From positions 158,653 to 195,549 of the forward strand of contig RQSC01000032.1 of assembly GCA_013416795.1 (NCBI GenBank): 36,897 nt of DNA, in the 5' to 3' direction. Each line of letters opens with the position of its first letter. Position 1 is the first letter of the stretch. Source of the stretch: Prasinococcaceae sp. CCMP 1430. Its lineage: Eukaryota; Prasinodermophyta; Palmophyllophyceae; Prasinococcales; Prasinococcaceae. Positions 1 through 8,710 of this stretch are shown here, piece after piece. Below the pieces are notes generated by a model. It did not search any database and was not told the DNA's origin. It was given only the letters and a program-made list of their open reading frames with translations. Both the position numbers and the translations under genes were made by a program.

Positions 1-323
1 CGACGACGACGGCGAGGCCGCGCGCGCGCGCGTTCGGCGGGCGGCCCCTCCCGCGCGCGCGCGCGCGCGAGATCGGTTCGAAAACCAGTTTCGAAATCCC
101 TCCTCAGGACGGGCGCGCAGCGGGCACCGGCGGCATCAGGCCTGATCACATACCATCCGATGGTACAGCATCAGATCAGGACAATGTATCCTGACCCTGA
201 AAATAAAACCCATATTCGTGCTACGCAAAAGTTGCTTTCATCCATAACCTCAAGCCCCTCAGCATGCACTGCGTACGAGTGATTGTGACGCTCTAGCTAG
301 CCTACTGTAGTACTAGTCCTAGT
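1..323. other. Intergenic region with palindrome cluster
   Basis: This stretch lies downstream of the stop codon of the minus-strand aminotransferase fusion gene. Bases 1-80 are CG-alternating low-complexity sequence. A compact set of inverted repeats occupies about 135-194 (listed separately). I see no open frame with protein-like composition and no recognisable RNA gene. The AT-richer part at 180-300 may be the 3' untranslated or terminator region of the neighbouring gene, but no defined polyadenylation signal could be fixed. Confidence 0.6.
135..194. repeat. Cluster of nested palindromes
   Basis: Four inverted repeats overlap within 60 bases. ATCAGGCCTGAT (135-146) is a perfect 12-base palindrome. 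CCTGATC (141-147) pairs with GATCAGG (174-180). TACCATC-C-GATGGTA (151-165) has 7-base arms and a 1-base centre. TCAGGA (176-181) pairs with TCCTGA (189-194). The central element resembles the 13-base tandem unit at 23257-23308. The function is unknown; it could be a folded 3' end or a remnant of a dispersed element. Confidence 0.6.
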
Positions 324-3300
324 CTACGAAAGGCCGCGGCGGGCGGGCGTGGCGGATGGGCGCCACAGCGCCCGAGCGAGCGCCAAGGCCAGGAGCACCG
401 CTGAGGCGCCCGCCGCCGCGCACGCGAGCTCTCGCCGCCACCCTTCGCTCGTCCACTGCCGGTAGGCCAACGACACTGGCGCGGCGTACGCGTTGCGCAC
501 GGATTCGCCGTCGGTGATGCACGGCGTGCAGTCAGCGCGCAGCCTCGGCGCCCGCGCATCCTCATCGCGCTCGACCTGCCGAGCGACCTCATTGTCCCCG
601 CCGGACGCCGCGAGCTCCTCGCACGCGTGCCGCAGCGCGCGCAGTAGGTACTCGATGTCGCCCGCGCTGACCACCATCGGCGGCTTCATCTTCAGCACGT
701 TGTCGAAGGGTCCGTCGGTGGAGATGAGCACGCGCCAATCGCGCACCCGGCGCGCGATCCATGAGGCCCGAGCGGGCGCGGGCGTGTGCGCGCTCGCCCG
801 GCCGTCGCGCGCTCGGCGCACCACCTCGAGGCCAACGAATAGGCCCCTGCCGCGCGCCTCTGCGAGGAAGTCGAAGCGTTCAGCAAGCTCGTGCAGGCCG
901 GTGAGTAGCTCCAGGCCACGCTCGCGCGCGCGGTCCGAGAGGGCCTTGCGCTCGAGCGCATCGAGCGTCGCCGTGGCAGCTGCGGCAGCCGCGGGCGTGC
1001 CACCGAACGTGGCGAAGAACTCCATGCCAGTCGTGCCGAACGCGTCGGCTACAGCTCGAGTCGTCACAACCGCGCCGCATGGATAGCCATTGGCAATGGG
1101 TTTGCCGAGCGTCACGATATCGGGGGTCACCTCATGTTCCGAGAAGGCCCATGGCGTGGCACCGCCTGTCCGCCAGAAGCCGGTCTGAACCTCATCCACC
1201 ACGCACAGCGAGCCACCCGCCCTGGCGAGCGCAAAAGCCTCGCGCAGGTATCCGGCAGGCAGCGGGATCTGACCACCGCAACCTAGTATGGCCTCCACCA
1301 CGAAGGCAGCGGCGCCGCCGCCTAGCCCAGACCGACGCCGCTCGCAGGCGCGTTCGACGGCGCGCCTGACGGGCAACGCGTACGCGGTGCCCGAGGACTG
1401 CGGGCGGCGCAGCGGGTCCGGCGCCGCCACTTTGAGCACATGAGCAGGCTGCGCCCGACCACCGGGACCATCCTGCTTGTACGGCGATATCTCGATCAGG
1501 TCCTGTGTGTGGCCGTGGTAGGCTCCAGAGAGAACAATGACGTCCGTGCCTTCGCCCCCGTGCGTCGCTGCACGCGCCATCCGGAGCGCGAGGTCATTCG
1601 CTTCGGACCCCGACGTGACCATGTAGACCACGCACAACTCAGGCGGAAAGAGTGACGCCAAGCGAGCGCAGTAGTCAATCATTCCCTCGTGCAGGTATCG
1701 ACTGTGAGGGCGCAAGCGTTCCTGCAGCGTCAGCGAAGCGACCCAGGAGGCGTGCATGCGCATCGATGGCGCTTGCGGGGAGTGCGGCAGCCAACGCACC
1801 TGTTGGAATTGAATCTGCGTAGCTGCTTGCACACGGCGGCGTCAATCGACGGCTCGCAGTGGCCGCAGTGCGCGACGTTGTTGACCCTTCGAGCGAGATC
1901 GCGGCGAGGTGAGTCGTGTCAGCTCTGCGCACGTCTGTCGATGCGCGAGATAGCTATAGGGGAGCTCCAGGCGAGAGCACGCGCGCGCGGAGAGGCCCAT
2001 GCATACCAATCGACGAGCAAAAGAGCAGGTGGTGCGAGCGCAAGACCGCTGATCACGCACATGTCAAGATATCGCAAACCTGCACTTGTGTAGAGGTACT
2101 GTCCGGCGCCGCGCGCCATGTGGAGCGCACCGGCGGCATCTGGGCCGCCCGAGCTACCCGACAGCGAAAGGTTCCGTCCGCAGTGGTCGTGCCGAAGCCG
2201 TGCGAGGTCCAGTGCGTTGGCGATGCGGGCGTCGCGGCTCTCCAAGCCGCTCGCACCCTGAGAGGCCTCCACGGACGTCGTGCTGGGCCGACGCGACGTG
2301 CGCGTGTGCGAGCGCTCTCGAGCGATTTCAAGAAGCTCAGCAGGTAGCGCTGGCACCCCGACCAGCCAATTTGAATCGGGATACACCGACAGGGCAATAG
2401 AGCATGTCTCGCGCTCGTGCTCGTTGTCGGCTGCTTCTTGTTCGAATGACGAAATCGACGGCGGGACATCCGCACCGCTGCCGAGGAGCGAGAGGGCCAG
2501 CTGAATGCATACGCGTGGCACGTGGCCTCCGTTTCGGGCCGCGTTCGCACAAGAGCCAAGCTCCTGGCCCGCTGCCAGCACCGTCCCCACCGATGCTGCG
2601 ACATCCGCAACGCCGCCGTACACGCAGTAGAAATCGATTCCCAACGCGCGATGCCGCATCAGCACAGCCGGAGCGATTCCCAGCCTGTCGGTGCCTGAGA
2701 CCGTCTCTACCACTTCGCCAGCCAGCGGACACACAACGCGAGTGCCGGCTGGCACATACAAGTCCATGCCGAGCCGACGCTCGCCGCCGTACGTGGAGCC
2801 ATACGGGAGCACGAGCATGCTGCCGCCGGTGTTTGCGAGTGTCTTCTCGACAGCAGTGACTGAGCATATTGCGTCGCTGACGCCTCCTTCGAAGTCGTCA
2901 CCATGCACGATCAGCTCGCGCGCGTTCAGGTCGGCCTCCGCGGCGTGCACGATGGCTCGCAGCTCGCCGGTCTCTCGCAACGCGCTCAACGCGAGCCGGA
3001 GCTCCGCAGCCCGCGCGGCGAGGCCCGATGCCATACCCAGCGCAGCGCGCAGCGCGAGCGCACACGCCTGCGGCGTGTAGCGCTCGCGCGCCGCGTGCAT
3101 GCGCACCAGCAGATCGCGTGCAGGCGCCTGCGATATCAACAGGTATTCGAGCTGTTCCGACTCCGCCAAGTCGGTGGACGTGGGCACGCCCGAATCCTCT
3201 TGGGTCGTCTTTGCCGGTGACGATGCAGGCGACGTCGCCGCACGATCGTACGCCTTCTGTGCGGCGGCGGCAGCATTCGCGGTGGACATAGCCAGCGATA

Positions 3301-4480
3301 CGCACGCGCGCATCATGGCGAGCGGAAACATGATGTCGAGCTCCACCTCCATGAGCGTGAACGCCGAGTGGTAGCCCCTCACGAGCACGCAGGCTGCCCG
3401 CCACGGATCCGACGAGGCATGCTCGAACATCATTGCGTAAACACAGGCTATCGCACAGTCGTTGACGGTGTCTGTGACGCAGGCGTCCCCGTAATCAATG
3501 AGTGCCACTGCGCGCCCATCCCTGACTATGACGTTGTTCTCGTTCGCGTCGTTGTGCACCGCGCTTCGCCGAAGGCGCGCGCCTGACCGCTGCACGCTCT
3601 CGAGCGCGTCTGCGTGCAGGTCCATCGCCCACCCGCACGCGGCCTTCTCCTCGGCGGTGCGCAGCAGCCCCGCATATCGCGCGACCACGGTGCGCGCGCA
3701 GGATAGATCCCACGCAAAGCTGCCTCGCCGCGCGCCCTCATGATCGAAGGCCGCCTCGGTGAGTGCGGTGGTCACTTCACCCGCCGCGCGCCCCCAAGAC
3801 TCGAGCAGCGCCATGCGCTCGCCGTCCAATGCGTGGTGCTGTTTGCGTTCCCTAGCGCTGTCGAGCGCGCGCGGGTAGGCGCTGCCCATCGTCTCCCCGG
3901 GGAGGAAGCTGACGCATCGCGCGAGATAGCCACCGACTCTCGCCACCCGGCGCTCCCGTGCAGAGTCCACACCGCTGCTCGTGCCCCAGCCGCGGTGGTC
4001 GGACGACACCCTCGGGCGCGGCGAAAATGCTACCGACTTCCGCAGCGACGGAGGTGGGGTGGTTGCTGCAGCTCCAATCGCTGCCACCGGTGATCCTGCT
4101 GCCGCTGTGGCCACCGATGCGTGCTCGTGCTCGCTGACGAGTCCACTGCTGAGCCTCCGCCCGCGGGTGGCTGTGACTGCCGGCAGAGCGCGCGGCGCTT
4201 CGACGCCGGCCGCGCGCACCGCATCCTGTGCGCTGACCTCCATGTCCACGGCGCGCGGGCTCTCGTAGTTGTTGCTGAGCTTGAGCAGCCAGCGCTCTCC
4301 TGCGCCATCGCTGAATAGCACGTTGAGGTCTCGCTCGGACGGAAGTGTAGTCGCCGACGCGGCCGCAGTCGCGGGCGTGCCAGGCAGGCCGAACGTCAGC
4401 AGCGCCGCCTTCGCCGCGTCGCCTGGGTCCAACGGCGGCACGCCGTGGCCCGGCCTGCCTTCCCACGCGGCGGATGACAT
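324..4480 (-). CDS. APH-type kinase / degenerate M23 / class III aminotransferase fusion
   Basis: Three exons, 1294 aa: 4480-2061, 1886-1800 and 1701-324. Both introns (2060-1887, 1799-1702) were placed by restoring the aminotransferase segment that reads LDMVNNVAHCGHCEP and then NSNSRYLHEG. The N-terminal part (about 25-450) is an aminoglycoside phosphotransferase-like kinase with the catalytic motif HNDANENN near residue 305 and IDYGD after it, plus a low-complexity insert. A LytM/M23-like domain follows (about 560-690), but its zinc ligands are replaced. The C-terminal part is a PLP class III aminotransferase of the AGXT2L/ethanolamine-phosphate or hydroxylysine-phosphate lyase type, with VVDEVQTG and the PLP lysine at about K1036 in TLGKPIANG. 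By family, the kinase may phosphorylate an amino alcohol or hydroxylysine that the PLP module then cleaves; this is inference. The end carries a hydrophobic stretch (about 1260-1282), a possible tail anchor. The ATG at 4480 is chosen because the longer frame starts with GTG. Confidence 0.88.
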
Positions 4481-4771
4481 CCCCCGGCAGGGCCGCTCGC
4501 CATCCGCGGTGGGCAGCGCCGCGCCGCGCGAGTCCCTTCCCCTCACCACCTACCCACCCGCGCCCCGCGATGAGGGGGGGGGGGGGAGGAGTAGCAACTA
4601 ACTAGACTAGAGCAAGGCAAACGCGCGCGGCGCCCCTCAGGTGTGCCGGCGAAACGGTCTACTGAGCGCTCGGGCTGCTCGGCGCGCGCAGAGTGGTGCC
4701 CACAAATACAGTGGGCCTGGGCCGGGCGCAGACAATTAAACCCTATACCAAACCCTAATTCGATGCCGCGT
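4481..4771. promoter_or_regulatory. Upstream region of the fusion gene with paired CCCTAAA-type boxes
   Basis: This is the spacer between the stop of the myristoylated SAM protein gene (4772) and the start of the fusion gene (4480), both on the minus strand. It holds two copies of AAACCCTA at 4738-4745 and 4750-4757, lying 258-277 bases upstream of the ATG. A poly-G run of about 12 occurs near 4574-4585. The boxes may be promoter elements of the fusion gene, or they may sit in the 3' end of the gene upstream. The regulatory role is inferred from recurrence of the motif near other gene starts. Confidence 0.45.
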
Positions 4772-7700
4772 CTACGCCGAGGCCACCGCTTCAACCTGCG
4801 CCTTGAGGGCTAGCACGCGCCGCTCGACGGCCTCGCGCACCTCCAGGGTCGACTGCAGGCGCAGCTTGTCGCCCATCCACGCGGCTGCACTGCCCGAGGC
4901 AACTACGACTCCGCGTGGCCGCCTCGTCGCGACGGCGTCGGAGGCGTCGTCGCTGGCACAGGCGGGCGCGCCCGGGTCCGAGGTGGTGCTTCGTCGACAG
5001 GACGCCGCAGTCGCGCGGCGGCTCACCCGCCGCTGCAGTCGCTTCCCGAGGAGCTGCAGCTGCGCCACCTGCGCCAGCGCGTGCTCGCTTATCTCACTCG
5101 CCTCGGCGGGTGTGCGGGGGCGCGAGAGCGACGCGGACGAGCTCACCGACGCCGGGCGCGAGCCCGAGCATGACACCGCGCCCCCCGCCTGCGCAGGGGT
5201 CACCGGCGCCAGCGGTACCAGTGCCGCACGGGCACGCTCGGCGGGGTCAAGCAACGGCGTGGGTGCACGATCCTTTTGTAGCCGGTCCTTGTCGGTCTGC
5301 TGCGCGCACCTCTGCCGTGACGGCGCCAGCTGAACCGATGCACGCGGAGTCGCACGGGCGCATGCGTCCTCCTCGCTGCTGGTATAAGGAGAGGAGCAGA
5401 GACCGGAAGAAGCAGTCCCCTCCGTCCTCGTAATGATCCCTTGCGAGCGCGGCGCGGGCTGAGACAAGAGTGCCCCTGTCGCCCTGGCGATGCCGGCACT
5501 CCTCGGCGCCTTGGAGCTCACCCATGATTTTGCGCTCCTCCTTGCGAGAGGCTGCGATGCGCTCGCGGCGGTGCGTTTGAGACTCGGCGTCCGCAGCAGC
5601 GCCCCCGAGCGAGGCGCATGACCCCACGGCGTGGCCTGCGTCAGCCGAGCCGCAGCCGACGCGGGTCGGACTGCGCGCGAGCGCGCGTATGGCGACGCTC
5701 GAGTAAGGCATGCAGCGACTGCGGCGTTCGCCGACGATCGCGCTCGAGCCAGGCCGCCTGCTGTCTTGCCCGCACTGGCAGCTGCCTTGACACCTTGGGA
5801 TGCGCGTAGGCGTGGCGCGGCACTCGCCGGCCTGCGTGTTTGCCTCAGCTTGCGCAGCGCAGCGCGCGCGGCTTCCGGCATTGATGCGTCCTTGGGGGTC
5901 ACCGAGCGTGCGGTCTCGTTCGCACCCTGCTGGGCGTCCTTTGATTCGCGCAGCACCCTGTCCTCCGCCGATGCCAGCATGTCACGCCACACGATATCAG
6001 CGGTCGACAGACTGAGTGTCTCTCGCTTGCAGTCCATCGAAGCGCACACCGACGTGGTCGTCGGGCTGCGCTCGTCGCCGCCCTTTGCACGCGGGGATGG
6101 GGCAGTCTCAGCACAGCTTCCAGTGTCGACACTCTCTGCGCCCGCGTTCGTCTCGTTTATGCCGACAGCTGCGCGCGCATCTTTGTCCCGTTTGGAGCTC
6201 GATGCGTCCACGCCCGACTGCGAGCTCGTGTCCGAGTCCGATACTTGATCTGGGTCCGAGGTCGGTCCCGCCGAGCTTGTGTCTATGCGCCTTCTCAAAG
6301 AGCTCGTAGCCACCGGAGACGTTGTCCTCACAGGCGAACCGAGCGCGGCGAATGCCTCGTCGATGATGCCGACGATGTGTTCTTCGCTCTCGGCCTCGGC
6401 CTGCGGCATGGCCGTCGCGACACGAGGGTCGCTCGCGGTGAGGCGTGGGCTGCTTGCCTTGCTTGCGGGGCTAGGCGCCGATGTGAAGGTTGTGGAAGGC
6501 AAAGCGGGTGAAGACGCTCGGCCGCCAGTGCGCGCCAGCAGCTCTCCACGCGCACGGTTGACCTGCCCCCCTCGGAGCGCATCGCTGATGGTAGCAGAGG
6601 TGTCACCGTTGCTAGCGATGCCCTGCGGCGAGCCAGTGGCGTCTCGCTCTTGTAAGTCATTCTCCCCGCCCGCGTGGTCGGTGGTATTCCGCTGGTGCAG
6701 CTCGAGCTTAGATGGCGATGGCGATACCTGCGTGACTGACGGTGCCGACGGGATCGCGATCACCTCCACGGGTGGCGATGGTGACCCGCCCACCTGTGGG
6801 GGGATGAGGGCTGGAGATTCGCTCTGTGCGGGCGGCCGTGTACGTGCAGTGCGCATGAGAAGCTCCCCTCTCGCACGATTGGGGCTCTCTCGCGCGCCCG
6901 CAGTGGGTGGGCCCGAGACATGCGACGCCGGCAGCGTCTCGCCAGTGGTGCTCTGATCGACGCTAGCGAAAACGCACATGTCGTCATCCGCATGAACGCA
7001 GCGCAGGCTGAGGACGCCGATGTGGGTACCACTCTGTGCTATCTCGAGAGGCAGCGACTCGCTCACTCCCGGCAGCGAGCACTCCGATCCCACAGTGGAC
7101 GAGAGCGATGCCGGAGCACATGGCGTGGCCTCCTCGATGGATGATGACAGCTGCGGCGCCTGTAGCTCGACGTGTTTCGATTCCAAATGCTGCGGATGCA
7201 GGATGCCTCGAGCATTCGTTCCCTCGTCGATCCCTTCGATATCAATCGTGACAGGGTTTCCCCCCCCACCGTGTGCGCTCTCGTCGTTCGCATGAGTGCA
7301 CCCTTCATCCTGCTCCGACGTGTCGCTCGGCTCGGTGTCATCGGAATCGGAGGCGCTCGGCATCATTGCATCAGGCAGCAACTCGCGGCGCTGGAGCTCC
7401 TTCGCCGTGAGCGCTCCTGCAGCACGCAACAGCCTCCGTCGATGGCCAGGGGGTATGGACACTTCCGTGTAGCGCTCGACCTCAACGATGTCAGCGTCGC
7501 TGAAAACGGCCACATCGTCCATGATGTCGTATCCCGCCTTCAAGACCGCATCGACGAGGCCCGGCGCCACGCCGAAGCTGCGCAGGTGAGCGCGCACGGC
7601 CTCCGTCTCAGCTGGTGCCTCGTCAGAGGCGAGAGAGAGTCTTTGCGGCGCATCTTTGTGCGTCTCACGAGGTAGCACGTGTCCGCTCTCGCCTCCATCT

Positions 7701-8293
7701 CGCTGCCTGTCGATGTCGCTGAGCGTCGAGACGTCGTCGCACTTGGCGCTCGCCTCGACAGGTGCATTTTGGGCGGCCTCTCCCGAGTCCGGCGGCGGCG
7801 CGGCTTCGTGCGCGGCCTGAGGCTGCGGCTGCATCTCCGCGGTGCTGCTCTGTGGTACAGGTTCACCTATAGTCTCGAGCTGTCGAGGCACGTCATCGCC
7901 GCTGGCTGACACGTTCTCTAACTCTGCGGAGGCGCTGGTTCCGGCGGCCTCCTCATCCTCTGGTCGGTCGACCAACACGCAATCGTCGCCGGCGGATTTG
8001 GTGCTCTCAGACGCTTGCTCGCGAGTGTTGTTGTCCTCGCACCAATCGCTGGGTAGCACAAAGGTGGGAGCGACGGTCGTCGAGGAGGTACCCGCGTCAG
8101 TCTTTGAGCGCGCGCCGCATACACGCGCCGCCTCCTCGCTCGCTGCGGAGAGCGGCGATGACGGCGGCGGCAGTGGGAGAGGCAGGACTGCGGGGCCAGC
8201 AACACCCTCAGCCTCTCGTGAACGCGCTGGTAGCTGTGTAGCTGCTGCCATGCGGCGCTGCACCGCGTGCTGCTTCGAGCTGCATACCCCCAT
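4772..8293 (-). CDS. Putative N-myristoylated, SAM-like domain, low-complexity protein
   Basis: Single exon, 1173 aa from the ATG at 8293. That ATG gives MGVCSSKQ, a strong N-myristoylation consensus (G2, S6, K7) with a nearby cysteine for palmitoylation, so attachment to a membrane is likely. Another ATG lies 31 codons upstream (8386) but would bury this signal. Residues about 232-296 look like a SAM-type helical domain (VRAHLRSFGVAPGL through PPGHRRRLL). The rest is rich in Ser, Ala, Thr, Glu and Asp and probably disordered. It includes two copies of NRARGELL(M/A)RT about 105 residues apart and two copies of RPASAA(P/A)RL. The last 35 residues (TLEVREAVERRVLALKAQVE) could form a short coiled coil. 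No catalytic domain is seen. A scaffold or signalling adaptor is plausible but unproven. Confidence 0.75.
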   Translation of the reverse strand: MGVCSSKQHAVQRRMAAATQLPARSREAEGVAGPAVLPLPLPPPSSPLSAASEEAARVCGARSKTDAGTSSTTVAPTFVLPSDWCEDNNTREQASESTKSAGDDCVLVDRPEDEEAAGTSASAELENVSASGDDVPRQLETIGEPVPQSSTAEMQPQPQAAHEAAPPPDSGEAAQNAPVEASAKCDDVSTLSDIDRQRDGGESGHVLPRETHKDAPQRLSLASDEAPAETEAVRAHLRSFGVAPGLVDAVLKAGYDIMDDVAVFSDADIVEVERYTEVSIPPGHRRRLLRAAGALTAKELQRRELLPDAMMPSASDSDDTEPSDTSEQDEGCTHANDESAHGGGGNPVTIDIEGIDEGTNARGILHPQHLESKHVELQAPQLSSSIEEATPCAPASLSSTVGSECSLPGVSESLPLEIAQSGTHIGVLSLRCVHADDDMCVFASVDQSTTGETLPASHVSGPPTAGARESPNRARGELLMRTARTRPPAQSESPALIPPQVGGSPSPPVEVIAIPSAPSVTQVSPSPSKLELHQRNTTDHAGGENDLQERDATGSPQGIASNGDTSATISDALRGGQVNRARGELLARTGGRASSPALPSTTFTSAPSPASKASSPRLTASDPRVATAMPQAEAESEEHIVGIIDEAFAALGSPVRTTSPVATSSLRRRIDTSSAGPTSDPDQVSDSDTSSQSGVDASSSKRDKDARAAVGINETNAGAESVDTGSCAETAPSPRAKGGDERSPTTTSVCASMDCKRETLSLSTADIVWRDMLASAEDRVLRESKDAQQGANETARSVTPKDASMPEAARAALRKLRQTRRPASAAPRLRASQGVKAAASAGKTAGGLARARSSANAAVAACLTRASPYARSRAVRPASAAARLTQATPWGHAPRSGALLRTPSLKRTAASASQPLARRSAKSWVSSKAPRSAGIARATGALLSQPAPRSQGIITRTEGTASSGLCSSPYTSSEEDACARATPRASVQLAPSRQRCAQQTDKDRLQKDRAPTPLLDPAERARAALVPLAPVTPAQAGGAVSCSGSRPASVSSSASLSRPRTPAEASEISEHALAQVAQLQLLGKRLQRRVSRRATAASCRRSTTSDPGAPACASDDASDAVATRRPRGVVVASGSAAAWMGDKLRLQSTLEVREAVERRVLALKAQVEAVASA

Positions 8294-8392
8294 CGCGTCC
8301 GCGCGCCGCCGCGGGCTGCGCCTCGCACTGAGGCTTCGCCGACCTGCAGCAGCACACCCCGCACCGTCCGCGCCCACTCGCGCCATCCTCAC

Positions 8393-8670
8393 TCAGGTTA
8401 ATGTCGAAGAAGACGGGAAAGCCGTCAGCGAAGCCATCCATGGGCATGTAGTGGAAGGCGTACGGCACCTCCTTGGTGTTGAACAGCTTGGGGCAGAAAG
8501 GTTCGCGGTACCTCTCGCCACCCCGCGAGATGTTCGCGCCATATAGCGGGTAGAACTCGCTGGTCGGCGGCACGCCGTCCAGCTCCGCCTGGAAGGTACA
8601 GTTGTAGTAAATGGCTTTGCTCTCGTCGTTGTCGAGCTCGATGTTGTACAGGTTGGTGCCGCGCTTGAAC
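8393..8670 (-). CDS. Orphan coding fragment, 5' end lost at an ambiguous base
   Basis: About 92 codons read like real protein: LYNIELDNDESKAIYYN, EFYPLYGANISRGG, EPFCPKLFNTKEVPYAF and ADGFPVFFDINL. The composition (Asn, Tyr, Phe, possible N-glycosylation sites NCT and NIS) differs from the Ala/Arg-rich shadow frames and suggests a secreted or luminal protein. Upstream the frame runs into the n at 8671. Downstream it stays open to a stop near 8208, overlapping the start of the SAM protein gene, but the protein-like character ends near 8393, where a GTGAGG possible donor occurs. It may be a terminal exon, a gene remnant or a misjoined piece. I do not recognise the family. Confidence 0.45.
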
Positions 8671-8671
8671 N
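8671..8671. other. Ambiguous base or collapsed assembly gap
   Basis: A single n sits 40 bases before the ATG of the BtuF-like gene and at the edge of the orphan minus-strand fragment. To its right, a pyrimidine-rich stretch ends in CTCAG directly before GCTCCGCCATG, which resembles a 3' splice site. A 5' leader exon of the plus-strand gene could therefore lie beyond the break. Confidence 0.6.
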
Positions 8672-8710
8672 CACCACTCACACTGCCCTTCCCACCGCTC
8701 AGGCTCCGCC

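Noticed and set aside
70-95. GGTTCGAAAACC resembling a tRNA T-arm
   Set aside because: The flanking bases do not form a T stem, and no anticodon arm, D arm or acceptor stem could be found on either strand.
4481-4549. Extended start of the fusion gene at 4549
   Set aside because: The codon there is GTG; the first ATG at 4480 precedes the conserved kinase N-terminus. The same reasoning trimmed the metalloprotease, RING-LON, SLC30A9-like and CRY-DASH frames.
8347-8392. A roughly 46-base intron (GTGAGG to CTGCAG) that would join the orphan fragment in frame to the SAM protein
   Set aside because: It is much shorter than all other introns here, lacks the GTGCG donor and CTGAC branch motif, and would bury the MGVCSSK myristoylation start.
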